Part shown: piece after piece, positions 45,081-57,892 of the stretch | Layout: the number at the start of each line of letters is the position of its first letter | Numbering within the stretch: the stretch's first letter is position 1 | Assembly: GCF_029784155.1 (NCBI RefSeq) | Contig: NC_073692.1 | Span: 273,835,413 to 273,899,412, forward strand | Direction: 5' to 3' | Length of the DNA: 64,000 bases | DNA from: Uranotaenia lowii | Lineage: Eukaryota; Arthropoda; Insecta; Diptera; Culicidae | Notes under the pieces: model-generated | The model's input: the letters and a program-made list of their open reading frames with translations, nothing else | Databases searched by the model: none | What the model was told of the DNA's origin: nothing | Translations under genes and position numbers: made by a program

Positions 45081-48000
45081 GTAAAATACAACAATATATT
45101 TAAAGTCTTCCGAAAGTGCATACGAGTGGAAAAAGAAAAGCTGCAGTTTCATCAGATTGCGAAGGCTGTTTTACTATTAAGGCTTGCATGTTACCCATGA
45201 AAAATAACAAGTTTTATGTTGATTCCATAAATCCTTTTGTTTCTAGTTAAACACTAAAGTTTTTTTTTAATTAACTTTTCATGTAATAAATGATGAAAAA
45301 CCTCGTTTGCCACAATAAAAATGAAGAAAAACATAATTAGAAGCCATTGATTAGTTCATTTTTGAGGAAAATTGGCACAAACCCGCTTACCCCGCTGGTG
45401 CGTCTTGTGCAGTTTTTCTTGAAAAAAAAAAAAATGCAGGCAACAAGTTTGCTGTTATTTTAGCTCTTATTTCACTGAGACACGTCAGAAAACTATTCAG
45501 ATTTTAACACTTTTCATTTCTCTAAAACTTCAAGCTAATTCCAGGCCCTCATCATCGAGACTGCGGGATACCGTCAAAGATGCACGCTTCCGACTAATCG
45601 AATAGCTTACGGGAATCACCTATGTGGCCATGTCTTGATAGCAGTAGCATCAGATCTTTTAATGCCTTTCCAATGTCCTGCTGGGGCACGTCTATACGCA
45701 GCTAGTTCTTTCTGCCGTCACTTTACTAGGAATTAAAAAAGTCATATCATAGAAGATTTGGAACAAATGGGAATCGTGGAATTGAAGATATTTTTTAACG
45801 TCTATAAGACCTTATGAAGAAATACTCTCGGATTTGTGCGTGTAAGCTGTGGAGCATTCGAAACGGAAACAAGAAACCACAACCATCGCAAATGAGGAAC
45901 CATCCCGGGGGAGAAGTTTTGATTGAGCTACTGTTTGTCGGGATGCTGAACGCAGAGAAATCGCCGAGAAGAAAAGACTGCAATTATTTGGGTGCGACTT
46001 TGAACGCTCAATTCGTCAATGGAGTTTGATTTCGAGGGGAGACTACAATTTTTGTACCCTCCTCCTTCAGACTGCTTGGAGACATTCATTACTGTTTTTC
46101 GAGAAACGCAGCGTCAGCAGGGAAGTCAGCCGTCGGGTGTCGTATTCGGACTTCAGACGGAGAATCTGTGGGAAGTGCAATTATTTTTTTTCTGAAGGAA
46201 AGGGTCCGGTCATTGCGTACCTTTTCTTCGCTGTTCTACGCTGATTCCGATCAATTAGTGGGGTGAAAAATATTTACGATAATTAGAACTATGTGTAACA
46301 AAATGTAAGCTTAGCTGTAAGTTTTGATAACTGCTAGTCAAACATTGTTCATTAGTTTGGATTGTTAGATTAAATAACACATTATGAAACATTCTGCACA
46401 AAAGTAAGTAAAAATTATGATTGGTATTGATTTTATGTTGATTTTAGATTACCCTGTCTAAAGGCGGGGTTAGCGGTTAGGCACAAGAGGATTACAAAAT
46501 TTTATAATTTTAATTTCATACTGGCTTCTTAAGTATATTATTTCAACATTTTTCAACTGCGTAATTTGACAGTGAAGACTGAGATTTAAATTTTGTCCTA
46601 TTTTGTATAATGTTCTTGACAATATTAAAGTCTATTGTTACGAGCATCTGTTGATCCATGAAAGTACAAACCCAAAATCCGAGCTCGACTTGACTGGGTA
46701 TTGCAAATTACTGGCACGTGACTTCTGGCGGAAATCATCGAATGTCTTGAATCCCGTCCATAATTCGGTCGGAAAAGGGTCGTCTGCCTGGATTTGCTCA
46801 CAGAGTGCGGGTTTGTGGTTTCCGTTATCTTATCAAGCCGAGGGAAAACATGACACTGTCCCTGGTTGTTATTTTTGTTGTATTACGATTCGCCATGCCG
46901 ACCGAAAAACGCCTCCGCACCCAAAGGTCCGGTATTTGTTTGTCGGGAGATTATTCCAGCAATGGCGGGCCCCCATCTGCGAACTAAATACTGTCCAAAT
47001 TTGTATCCTGGCGTGACAAATAGCAGTACAATTGCTTGACTAGATTTGACTCTGGGTAAATCTGTTGCTGTCTCGAGGAAGGAGCTGGGAATTGACATTT
47101 TGGTTTTCTCAACACAATACAATCTTTATTTCAACAATCCATTGACAAATATTCAGGAAATTATTCAAACTGCCTGCAGTTAGATGTTTTTCCATCTGGG
47201 TCAATAAATTATATTAACGATGAAATGAAAGAATCACCTTAAGAGAAAATATTCTTTTCGAACTATCTTACAAAACAGCTTGTTAAGATAATTTGATGGC
47301 CTTTATCCATGTGTTATCCCCAGTAAATGAGGAAAAAAAATCTCGCCCCACAGAAACCGCAGGGAGGCAGCTCCGGAACAAGTGGTCAGTCAGTGATCCA
47401 ATTAAAGCCCTCTCTTGCTTCAGCCCGGATAGGAAGCCAGACAGTGGCCATGCTTCGAGACCCTTAAGTTTATCAGCAACATGTGTGACATCCGAAAATC
47501 CTCCTTCTACCATAGGCAGTGCTCAAATCCACAAACAACTCAAATACACCACTAGAGGAGGATGTCCTTTGTGTCAAAGAATGTGGCAGCGGAACGAGAG
47601 ATATCATTCCGGGAGAAGTCGGGGACATAGTAAAGCCGCGCCGCCAGTGAAAAATAGCCGCTCATTGTTTACATTACGCATTAGCGATCAAATAAAACAC
47701 GAACCGGAAGACGACGCCGAAAAGGAAACCCGGTAGCTCGGTGAGCTCGAAATAGATAAAACAAAACAAACCCAGAGAAGCCGAAAAAAGTAAAATCCTC
47801 ACCGGCACTATTTTATCGTCCTCGTCCTAAAGGTTTTGGGAAGAATGTTTCAACATTCCGTGGGCGTAGTCCGGGAGAAAGGCAATTATGGCCAGTAGGA
47901 AGTGTACACACCACATAGACGAACAGTCGTCGTCGACTAAACTCCACTGAACACGTTTCGGTAGCTGGCGACACGTGGAGGGAAGAGCTCACTTACAAAT

Positions 48001-48418
48001 AATAAACACATGTCCGGTGCTTTTGAGATGTGTTATTTTTTTATCTACTTCTTCTGCCGTCCGACGGACGAGAAGCGGTTTTGTCAAAAGAGATTCATTC
48101 GGCTGCGAGTTTTGAAACTCGTAGACTGAAACGGTTCCGCCGGATGGGTTTGGACTGGATCAAACGAGTTTTCTAAAAAAAAACTTCGATGCGTGATTTT
48201 ATTGCAAATAAAAATGGTTATGATTTATTCGTTTGTCACTTGAAACTTGTAACTGATATACTGTTTTATTCATCATTCTAAGTATGTACCGTAAAATGGA
48301 ATGAATAGGAACATGGTGTGTAGAGAAGCGAATCGACAACTTGGAAAGTTATTGAAATTCGAATTCAACACTAATTAATGAGAAGGTGGTTCACATCATT
48401 TTGTGACACTTGAGAAGG
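45081..48418. other. Unassigned, partly less AT-rich DNA
   Basis: I see no element ends. From 46640 to 48180 the composition is less AT-rich and repeats are scarce, which fits host intergenic, intronic or untranslated DNA. Open frames at 46603-47016 (137 codons) and 47293-47736 (147 codons) on the plus strand have no recognised motif. The second is Ser/Arg/Lys-rich. Real exons cannot be excluded. Confidence 0.35.
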
Positions 48419-50126
48419 TAAAGGGTGATACGGTCAAAATTTGGTCAATATCAACTTGACGTATTTCTTTCAATTTTGCATTTAAAAAACCTGAACATCC
48501 CTCATTTCGAAGGTGTGTGTGTAGAATGTTGCTCCTATTTTGATTTTTCAATTCACTCTTCAGTTGTCAAAATGTCGTCCAAGGAAGAAGAACAGCGTAT
48601 CAAAATTTTTTCGCGGGCATATAGTCCAAGTCACTGGCCCTCCTATAGGAGCCCTTTCGCTCCAAACCAGAAGAAGAAGAAGAAGAAGAAGAGAAGAATT
48701 TTTTCACGCATCGCGAAAATCCAAGCTACTCGCACGCAAAGCTGGCAAAATCCCTAAAAGTTTCCAAATCAACCGTTACAAATGTAATAAAAGTGTTTGG
48801 GGAACGTTTGTCGACTGCCAGAAAGTCTGGATCGGGGGGAAATCGAAAACCGGAAGCCGCTGAGATGACAAAGAGAGTTGCCGGTAGTTTCAAGCGAAAC
48901 CCTAACCTCCCTCTCCGAGATGCCGCAAATAAGCTGGGTGTATCGTCTACAACCGTGCATCGAGCCAAAAAACGAGCCGGACTATCGACTTGCAAGAAAG
49001 TATTGACTCCTAATCGCGATGATCAACAAAATACGACGGCCAAAACGCGATCCCGGAAGCTGTACACGACGATGCTGACGAAATTTGACTGCGTGGTAAT
49101 GGACGACGAAACCTACGTTAAAGCCGACTACAAGCAACTTCCGGGACAGGAGTTTTATATGGCAAAAGGAAGGGGAAAAGTAGCAGATATTTTCAAGCAC
49201 GTGAAACTGTCAAAAATCGCTAAGAAATATCTGGTTTGCCAAGCCATTTGCACCTGTGGCTTGAAAAGCAGCATTTTCATAGCTTCCGGGACTGTCAACC
49301 AAGAAATTTACGTGAAAGAGTGTTTGAATAAATGTCTGCTGCCTTTCCTGAAGAAACACGGTTGTTCCGTACTGTTTTGACCGGATTTGGCATCTTGCCA
49401 TTAGGGGATTTTTTTTTATTATCTGACAATTTGCGCCGGGGGTCTTCAGATTTTCCCCAAAATTGAAAATTTGGTTCATTTTTGCGACTTAAAAACACAT
49501 GTATTTTTTCAGATTTCTAACGTTTTAATTTTTTGAGTTAGCTTCGGTTAGATTTTTTTGTAAATAAAAAATAACCATTTTTCAAAGCTACATAACTCTG
49601 TTGTTTCTCAACGGAAATTATAAAATAGCACATCAAAATGCATTGAAATTTTATCAGCTTTTCAAATAGAATAGTTGAAAAAAATTAAATAATGACCTTC
49701 AACATGAAAAGTTGTAAATAAACTTTAAATGGCGTCTAAAAGTACCGTCTGCACCACCGAATATTTTGCAAAAAATACCATTGTATAGCTCGATTCATGA
49801 TGCAACTTTCATCTGAAGACACCAAAGTGGGCCATTAACACCTTGAAGAGTTATGAAAGAAATAATGACAATAAATCTCTTTTTTTGCATCGAAAACAAA
49901 CAATGGTGGAACAACTGCACTCACATATGGAGATAGCAAGCACTTCTAACAACATGGAAACAAAAGAACTTATTAAAGCAGGTAAAAAACACTACTTTTT
50001 CGTGCTTTGTAGAGTGTTTGCAGCAAAACTGACTTTAAATTTTAACCAAAATTGTGAGTATCGTATTGTTTAAGTGATATAACTAATAATGGGAATGTTG
50101 CTTTTACAACCTGGTCATATACTATA

Positions 50127-51963
50127 TCTATATATATAAAAATGAATGTTTGTCTGTCTGTCTGTTCCCTATAGACTCGGAAACTACTGAACCGATCATC
50201 GTCAAAATTGGCATCTGAGGGTTTTTGATGCCGGGGATGGTTTCTGTAATAGTCAAAACTCCATCCGACTTAAGGGAAGGGGGGCTTCCATACAAAATTT
50301 GTAGTTTTTCGAAACAAATTAAAGTCATGACATCCATTTTCTTGAGATTTTTTTTCCTTTGGGCGGTTTGTTTTTCGTCTCTATGGTCGAGGCGTCGCGA
50401 GCCAAAGGAAAGTAGCCCAGGCATAGCATACTGATCAGTAGGAATATTTTGGCGCGTATTTCTCAACCAAGCATATTTTCTTTGAGGGGTTTGTTTTTCG
50501 TCTCCATGGGCGAACAAACGTCGTCGCAAGAGGTAGTAACCAAAGCACACTATTCATTGATTGCTGGAAAATTTAACAATAAGGCGCCTGTTTCTCGCCT
50601 AGATGTGACACGGATTGATATTTTATCAATCGAATCAAAACCAATTGAAAGATTTGCAAAAATACTTCAATATTTAGTTCGTGTTAATGTAGGCAGCATT
50701 CGACTTTTCATTCAAGGAACATCAGAACATGTTCAAACGTTCAACTTTTTCTGTTAAAAAAAAAATAAAAATTATGTTTTCTTCTAGAAATTGTTACTTC
50801 GGCCCAAATACACAGCTGAAACGAATCTAGAAATGAAAATGGGAGCTTTTTATTTTAAATAATTCTGAAAAAACCATCGTGCTTTTTGCTTACATACCAA
50901 TTTAAGTACGTACTTAACATGAAAAGTGTTTTTGTGTTACATGGCTGCATAAAAGAGAAAAAGCGAGACTTTAGTTAGAACTGATATTCAACTGGACGCA
51001 AAATTTTTAAAAGAAATTTTTAGTTTACCCTTAAAGTGTTAAAAACAATATTCCCTTCTGTCAACTTACACGGTGGGGTAAGGGCAAACGTCGAACTTTA
51101 AAAAAATTCATTTTCAAAATGATTCAATATGTTGGAAAGACCAGAAGGGGTATTCCGAATGTTGAAAGTGCAGCGGATATTGAACAGTATTCGTTAAAAG
51201 TGGAGTAACCAACATAAATTTATATTGCAGGAATACTGCAGATCGATCAGTGAAACTTGATAGAACAAAAAACAGGAATTCGTATTAAATCCATTTTAAA
51301 GCCATTACTCTGACGCATCTTAAAATAAGCTTTGCATTGACACTTGCCCCAATATACGAGACAAATGTAAACTTAGAAATTTGTTTTTGCCAACATTTTT
51401 AAATATTTGACTTTCAAAGAGAAAATAAAAAAATGCTGAGAACTTATTTAGTGATGCAACTGGTATTTTTTTTAAATATTTATATGTTTACTGTAGTAAA
51501 TTTATTTAAAAAAAAAGAAATTTGCACTGTATTTAAAACATAACTAATTTAATATATTTTTCATTACCATGATAAGTGCTGTTTGGGTATCGAGCCGGTT
51601 AAATTTGCCTACTTTCTTCAAGCAGTGGGGGACAAAATTGAAAAAGATGGGAGAGCTCCCATGTAAATTTAAGATAAAGAGCTTTTCAAAGAAGGGACCA
51701 TATTTTAAAAAGTTTTTTTGGGTACAGAGTACAAATTTCAGATCTTGAAAAAAGAGTTTAGAGATCAAGTTTCAATAAATAATATATACCATCTTTGAAT
51801 TGCAATTCAGAACTGCAGCTGCAGGTCTCATTTCAAAGTTGTTGGTTCTGAAGTATGATGAGGTTTGATTTAAAAAAATGCTCTCTAAAATCTAAATTTG
51901 AATAAATTTTTACAAATTACATTTATTTCCGGAAGGTGTAGCAAAGCACAACGGGTCAGCTAG
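50127..51963 (+). mobile_element. Helitron-like non-autonomous unit
   Basis: It begins TCTATATATATAAAAATG followed by gtttgtctgtctgtctgt and ends with gggtcagCTAG. It lies between A (50126) and T (51964), with no target duplication. This is the 5'-TC ... CTRR-3', A/T insertion pattern of Helitrons, and similar 'gtctgtctgt' starts are common among insect repeats. A partly duplicated block (tttgtttttcgtctctatgg near 50367, and again near 50489) lies inside. No Rep/helicase coding. The 3' hairpin is weak, which lowers confidence. Confidence 0.6.
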
Positions 51964-52540
51964 TAACTTAATAATTTTTCGATCAAAGATCATTGTGAAG
52001 CATAATCAATGTCAATAGTAGAAGGTTCAGTCCCTGTGTTTGGGATCACAAAAATGTGATTAAAAAAATGAAATATAGACGTGCTTTACATAGTTTTTAA
52101 ATCGGGAGCTAAGCACTGGACACCAAAATCCTTTCCCATTGATCAAAAACAAAGAGTGTGGCACAAATGTAGAAATAATCGAAGAGCTCAGTATGGCCAG
52201 CCCAGGCTGTAAAATGATGAAAATATGATACTTTTACCGTATTCGTTTTCTACATTCGCCCAGTTTTGAGGTTTACCATACTAGAACGAACATAATTCGT
52301 CTTCAGTGTTTTGCTACCTCGATCGCTCACACACGAATCTTCAGTGTTCCACCGTCCATTTTAAATCAAATCTGAGGAATTACGGATGCAAAACTTAGCG
52401 CATAAACTTCTAAAAATGACAGTAAAATGTGCATAACTTGTTGTGACCTGGTGCAAAACTGAGTATAAACGAATACGTTACTAGATTTTTGGATATAACA
52501 TGAAGTCAGTTAAGCTGCAACAATCTACCGCCCTTTCTTT

Positions 52541-53282
52541 CATAACAGTCCCATATACAAAAATAAGCAAGCGAGACAATCAGCTTTTTCTGTTTTGGAA
52601 TATATTTTTAAATTGTGACCACCACTTTCAGCATAAACGAAAATCGTTTCTAGGTTGTCATAATAAATCGTTAGGCCTGAAATTTTCGAAATTGGGTTAT
52701 TGGTAAGGTCGAGAGCATCATTTTTATTCATTATGGGACTTTTAATCGACCATATATGAAACTTTTTTCGAATCTATTAGCATAACAGTCCAATACAAAA
52801 TATATTTTTCTCACCAAGCTACTTTCTAAGACTTAAATTTGATCATTTTTGAATTTCTAAATGCAATTGTCAGAAAAAGAAACATACTTTTGCAAAAAAA
52901 TATCATGAATTCCACATTGTAAGTTGAATCTTTTTACGATTTTTGATTGCATCCGATAGTTTTTCGCTCAGGAAGTCATTCCTAAGAAAGTCAGACCTGC
53001 CTTCGAAAACTAGTGTGCATCATTCGACATCAAGTGAGTTAAAAAAATGTTTAAATGATTCAAAGCAATAAACCAAAGACTATTTCGCCGAAAGAAACAT
53101 TGAAAAGTAACCAAATCCGTGGTATTTCACATATGGGACTGTTAATTAGGTATATTTCATTTAGGACAGCCACGAATTGATATTTTTTTCGAAATTTCTA
53201 GAACAAAACCTCTTTTTTCAGTCTTTTATGTTGAAGCCTTATGTTGACCTAAAATGACGAAAATTCATATGGGACTGTTATG
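52541..53282. mobile_element. Small TIR element with CATAACAGTCCCATAT ends
   Basis: CATAACAGTCCCATAT at 52541-52556 and its exact complement at 53267-53282 bound 742 bp. Further 'catatgggactgtta' and 'cataacagtcc' words lie inside (53130, 52781). No coding is seen and no clear target duplication. Confidence 0.6.
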
Positions 53283-54317
53283 CGAGTAGGGGCAGTCTGA
53301 AAAGGACGAAAAAATAGTGTTTTTTTACCAGCTTTAATAAGTTCTTTTGTTTCCATGTTGTTAGAAGTGCTTGCTATCTCCATATATGAGTGCAGTTGTT
53401 CGACCATTGTTTGTTTTCGATGCAAAAAAAGAGATTTATTGTCATTATTTCTTTCATAACTCTTCAAGGTGTTAATGGCCCACTTTGGTGTCTTCAGATG
53501 AAAGTTGCATCATAAATCGAGCTATACAATGGTATTTTTTGCAAAATATTCGGTGGTGCAGACGGTACTTTTAGACGCCATTTAAAGTTTATTTACAACT
53601 TTTCATGTTGAAGGTCATTATTTAATTTTATTCAACTATTCTATTTGGAAAGCTGATAAAATTTCGATGCATTTTGATGTGCTATTTTATAATTTCCGTT
53701 GAGAAACAACAGAGTTACGTAGCTTTGAAAAATGGTTATTTTTTATTTACAAAAAAATCTAACCGAAGCTAACTCAAAAAATTGAAATGTTAGAAATCTG
53801 AAAAAATACATGTGTTTTTAAGTCGCAAAAATGAACCAAATTTTCAATTTTGAGGAAAATCTGAAGACCCCCGGCGCAAACCCGTCAGATAATAAAAAAA
53901 AATCCCCATTACGGTAAAAAGGTCATGGATTGGTACGCCGCCAACAACGTGCAAGTGGTTCCCAAGGACAAGAACCCTCCCAACACGCCAGAGCTCCGCC
54001 CAATTGAGAAATACTGGGCTATTGTCAAGCGGAACCTAAAGAAGACCAAAAAAATTGCTAAGGACGAGCAGCAGTTCAAGGCAAAATGGCTTTCTGCGGC
54101 GAAGAAGGTGGACAAGGTGGCTGTACAAAATCTGATGGCAGGGATAAAGCGTAAGGCCCGGCAATTCGGATTTGGAAAAGCGGAAACCTAGCTGAATATT
54201 TTTCCTGATTTTTATACTAATTAAACTTGAAAAAGAAATTTAACTTGATTTCAAATAAACGATTTCACCGATTTACACGCGTTTTCCCTTGATAAATTTT
54301 GACCGTATCACCCTTTA

Positions 54318-54960
54318 TGGTTTTCTACATTCTAACGGCTTTGGCATTTGACTATAAAATTTATTTTTTAATAAACTTGTGTCCCTAAATTCTATCTGCT
54401 TTATTAATATTTTTGTAAAATGGTGAGGAATTGAGGGCCACCGAATCCAAAACTACCAAATAACAAGCATATTTTATGAGTTGGCCCAAAACTGTAATTG
54501 TATTATCGATTTAGTTATTTTAAAGTTAAAGTTAAAGCAATTTCAGCTGAAGATATAAAAAAGAGAGTTGTGTATGATCGAATTGTTTCAAAAACCTGAC
54601 TTAGGAACGTTTCAACAAAATTCCTTTTCTATACAATATGTATGATTGATGTTCGTTTCTATCGCGTTGAAAAAATTTACAGAATATTTTTCATAGCTGT
54701 TCATTTGACTTAAGAATACTTTACAGACATGGAAAATGAATTTTAAGTTATAAAAACACCGAAATATATGTTCCCCACAATCTACTAATTGCAAATTGGT
54801 TGCGTTTTAGTGACTTATAGATAACTCACGAAAAATTCCTTTTCCATGTGAAAGAGCAAGACAAAACGAAGATCATAAGCATATGAAAATTTTTTGTTAT
54901 GAACTTTAGGTTTTCCACCGATGCAATTTTCGGGTGCTTGTTTAAAAACATAAATATTTG
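54318..54960 (-). repeat. Partial copy of the 29482-30378 MITE, reverse orientation
   Basis: Text such as 'tttatgagttggcccaaaac' and 'agagagttgtgtatgatcga' matches the reverse complement of 30000-30300. The left part is missing beside the mariner target site. Confidence 0.65.
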
Positions 54961-55329
54961 TTTCTTCCAAGTACAGACGCCGGCAATGTTATTCAAACCG
55001 TATGGAACACATCTCTAAGGGTACGAACACAGTGAGCGCGAAGCGAACTGCGAAGCGAAATATTCATTCACCGGATGAATTTCGCAAGTTCGTTTTTGAA
55101 GGCCGGCCTCAGTGCACGCGAATTGCGAAGCGGTTCAACACTGAAAAGAACCTTCGGTGTTGCAAAAATTAATCACACGTGAAAAAATCTTTGCAAATTA
55201 ACAAAACTGTGAGCGCGTTAATTCCGAAAAACTCAATCAATTAGTAACAGTCGAATTTTGCAGTCTGACGCTATGAAACGCCATCTTAAAATCCAATACG
55301 GCGGCTTCCGCTCAACTTTAAAATATTTT

Positions 55330-55890
55330 TAATGACTGAAAATCGCAGAAAAAATCTACTAAAACTATGACATAAATATAACAAAATTTTGAAAAAAAAA
55401 ACAATATTATAATAACAAATTTTACGAAACGCTGACAAAACTTTAATAAAAATATGGCAAAGGTGAGAAAAATATTACAATAATATGAGAAAAATATACC
55501 AAATCTATGATAAATTTGACATTGAAATGGCAAAGTCATGACCAAATTTAAAAAAAAATCTGACAAAAATTAATAAAAATTGACTAAATAATAACAACAA
55601 ATTAATAATAATACCAAAACTCGAAATAAAAACTTTGACAAATATTTGACAATATTATGGAAAATATGAAAAATGAAATAAAAATATGACAAATATAATA
55701 ACTAATCAAAAATAAAAAATACTATGACCAAAATTTTGAAATAAAATAACATAAATCTGGCAATACTATGACCAAAATCTTACAAATATGATAAAAATAT
55801 ATGCTACAAAAAATATGAAAAAAAAATGTTACAAAACCATGATAAAACAAAACTATGACAATTGACAAAGGTTGTCATAGTACTGTAAGA
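55330..55890 (+). repeat. Degenerate 'atgacaaaaat' array, left arm
   Basis: Irregular short-period repetition of words such as 'tatgacaaat' and 'tatgataaaa' with variable spacing. The right arm at ~57390-57880 shows the complementary words 'tttgtcatatttt'. Together they form a loose, very long inverted structure. Confidence 0.7.
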
Positions 55891-55946
55891 TTTTTCTCAT
55901 TTTATTTTAAATTTTGTCATGTTTTCATTTGTCATATTTTTGTCAT

Positions 55947-56946
55947 ACACACAACGAAAAAAATCTGTAAAATCACATCACATGTGATGTAAATAAAAAG
56001 AAGCATATATGACGGAGTTTTCAGTGCTAGTTGGAAATTACACGCCAGTGAAATGTTGCAACGTGTAAAATAAAAAATGATGTAAAATATGGCAACATGT
56101 AAAATAAAAATGATGTAAATTATAAAACCACTGAATATTGGAGGAAAAACTTTCCAATTGGAATCTGTTTTGTTTTATTTATTGGTATTTATGATTCAAT
56201 AATGGAATTATCTCATGTCATAATAAAAATAAAACCTTTTTGTAATTAATTTAGTTTATTTCATTTGGTGACAATGATTTTTTTAATCTCACAATTTTTT
56301 ATATTAGGAGTCACATTCACACTTATATTTTTTCTCGAAGACCGGATCCAAAGTTGAATAACTTGGAGCTGCTTCCAACACCGCTTCCTGCTTCACGAAG
56401 ATCTCTGGGAACTTTAATCGCGGGAAAACTGCTCAAAAAAATACTTTTTGGTGCACGACTTTGACTTGACACTTTGTTTAAATTTCTCTGATCCTATCAA
56501 ATTGAAATTCAATGTCCTCATCACATTCCATGTCGTGTAATTTTAAGAAATTTCTATTTCCATTACATCACATATGATGTAACGAAAACGAAGCATCACA
56601 TATGATGGGATTTTCAGTGCGAGTTGAATATTCCACGTCTGTAAACTTCAAAAGACGTGTAAAATTTAAAGACATGTAAAATATTAAAGACGTGTAATAT
56701 TTAATTCGCACTGAAAATTCCGTCGTTTGTGATGCTTCTTTTTATTTACATCATATGTGATGTAAATTTACATCAAATAATCGCGTTCCGTGTCAAGTAA
56801 TATTTGTGTCATATGAATTCAGTGCTGTTAAGGATTCAACTTTTTTTAATTTGTAAATTTACATCAATAAATCGAGTTCCACGTCATGTAATGATACAGG
56901 TTTTCAATTTCAGTGTTGTTAAGGATTCAGATTTTTTTTCTGTGTA
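55947..56946. mobile_element. MITE with ACACA...AAATCTG ends and TGATGTAA palindromes
   Basis: The left end carries cacacaacgaaaaaaatctg, the right end cagattttttttctgtgtag (inverted). The palindromic words ttacatcacatgtgatgtaa, acatcacatatgatgtaa and catatgtgatgtaaatttac recur inside, as does 'attttcagtgc'. No ORF. Boundaries are approximate. Confidence 0.6.
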
Positions 56947-57000
56947 GTTCTGTCAGATTTTTTGTTCATTTGAATGTAAGTTTTTTTTTATAGTTTTGTC

Positions 57001-57157
57001 TTTTTTCGTTCGATTATATTCGTTTTACCACCTTCTCTTCATACTGAAAGTCTTTTCCAGTACAACTGCATTCGATGATTACTCTTGTATTTGAACTCAC
57101 GGACATTGGCTTAGGAGGGAACTAACTTGCCAACTGAGTTACACATATCACAAGCCC
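57001..57157 (-). mobile_element. tRNA-derived SINE, diverged copy 3
   Basis: On the minus strand it reads gggcttgtgatatgtgtaac, then cagttggcaagtt and gtgagttcaaatacaagag. It aligns with copies 1 and 2 over the head and the 'ggtaaaacgaatataatcga' tail, with many substitutions and an internal deletion. Its A and B boxes are decayed. No target duplication seen. Confidence 0.8.
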
Positions 57158-57229
57158 ATAGATTTGTATAGATTGTGTCATGTTTTCGTCGTATTTACGA
57201 TATATTTTTTACATATTCATCATTCATAA

Positions 57230-57267
<38 letters not shown>

Positions 57268-57284
57268 GTATTATTATTATTAAA

Positions 57285-57372
<88 letters not shown>
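57230..57372 (+). repeat. (ATT)n microsatellite
   Basis: About 140 bp of nearly pure ATT repeats with two small interruptions (57266-57284). The open frames over it (poly-Tyr/Leu/Ile) are artefacts. Confidence 0.97.
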
Positions 57373-57374
<2 letters not shown>

Positions 57375-57892
57375 ATTATATGTTCGGATTTGTCTTTTTT
57401 TTTAATTTTGTGATTTTATGTCGTAATTGTCATCATTTTGTCATTTTTCTTACATATATTTGAAAGTATTTTGTTATATTTTTATCTCATTTTTCATAAT
57501 TTTGTTAGATTATTGTGATTATTTTTGACAAATTGTCATATTTTTTTCAGAACTTTTTCATATTCTAGCCATTTTGCCTTATTTTTGTGATTTTATTGTA
57601 AATTTGCTGTTATTATTTTGTCATTTTTGTAAATTTATTGTCAAATATTGGCCCTTATATTAGTTCTGTCAGGTCATTTTATTGTCAAATTTTGATTATA
57701 ATTTTGTCATAATTTTTTTTTTTCATTTGTCATAGTTTTGCCATTTCTGTGATTTTTTTCTCATATTTTTGTCTTATTTTGTAATATTTGTCATATTTTT
57801 GGCTTAATTTATAACCACATTTGGCGTGTTTTATTCAAAGTTTTGTCATTTGTCACTATTTTTTTTTGTCATATTTTTAAATTTTAGTAATA

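Larger units (their letters stand above)
49404..53907. mobile_element. 4.5 kb foldback element with ~600 bp inverted repeats
   Basis: The ends GGGGATTTTTTTTTATTATC and GATAATAAAAAAAAATCCCC are inverted. The match continues for about 600 bp (49404-50003 against ~53310-53907) with few differences. ATTA occurs at 49400-49403 and 53908-53911 (4 bp target duplication). No transposase is recognised. Inside lie a Helitron-like unit (50127-51963) and a small TIR element (52541-53282). The superfamily is unknown; long inverted repeats with a 4 bp duplication occur in more than one. Confidence 0.85.
48572..54191 (+). pseudogene. D37E mariner transposase, split
   Basis: The start is MSSKEEEQRIKIF at 48572. 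The N-terminal region is disturbed by an expanded AAG run (48670-48692) that shifts the frame. The helix-turn-helix region follows: VSKSTVTNVIKVFGERL, then LPLRDAANKLGVSSTTVHRA. The first catalytic Asp lies in CVVMDDETYVKADY (49093). CTCGLKSS and VKECLNKCLLPFLKKHG follow. At 49378 a TGA replaces the Trp codon normally before PDLASCH, which holds the second Asp. The foldback insert starts at 49404. The C-terminal part from 53912 reads YGKKVMDWYAANNVQV and TPELRPIEKYWAIVKRNL, with the catalytic Glu, and ends at 54191 with a basic tail. It is inactive because of the stop, the frame shift and the insertion. Confidence 0.9.
48421..54315 (+). mobile_element. D,D37E mariner (ITmD37E type), interrupted
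   Basis: The ends AAGGGTGATACGGTCAAAAT and ATTTTGACCGTATCACCCTT are inverted and flanked by TA (48419-48420 and 54316-54317). The transposase is split between 48572-49400 and 53912-54191. Removing the 4504 bp insert and one ATTA rejoins the reading, and the spacing from the second catalytic Asp to the final Glu is then 37 residues. This matches the mosquito ITmD37E group. Without the insert the element would be ~1.39 kb, a normal mariner size. Confidence 0.92.

Noticed and set aside
50128..50550. 140-codon minus-strand ORF
   Set aside because: It lies in the non-coding head of the Helitron-like unit and arises from a partly duplicated block.
57175..57413. Poly-Tyr/Leu/Ile open frames
   Set aside because: They are produced by the (ATT)n microsatellite.
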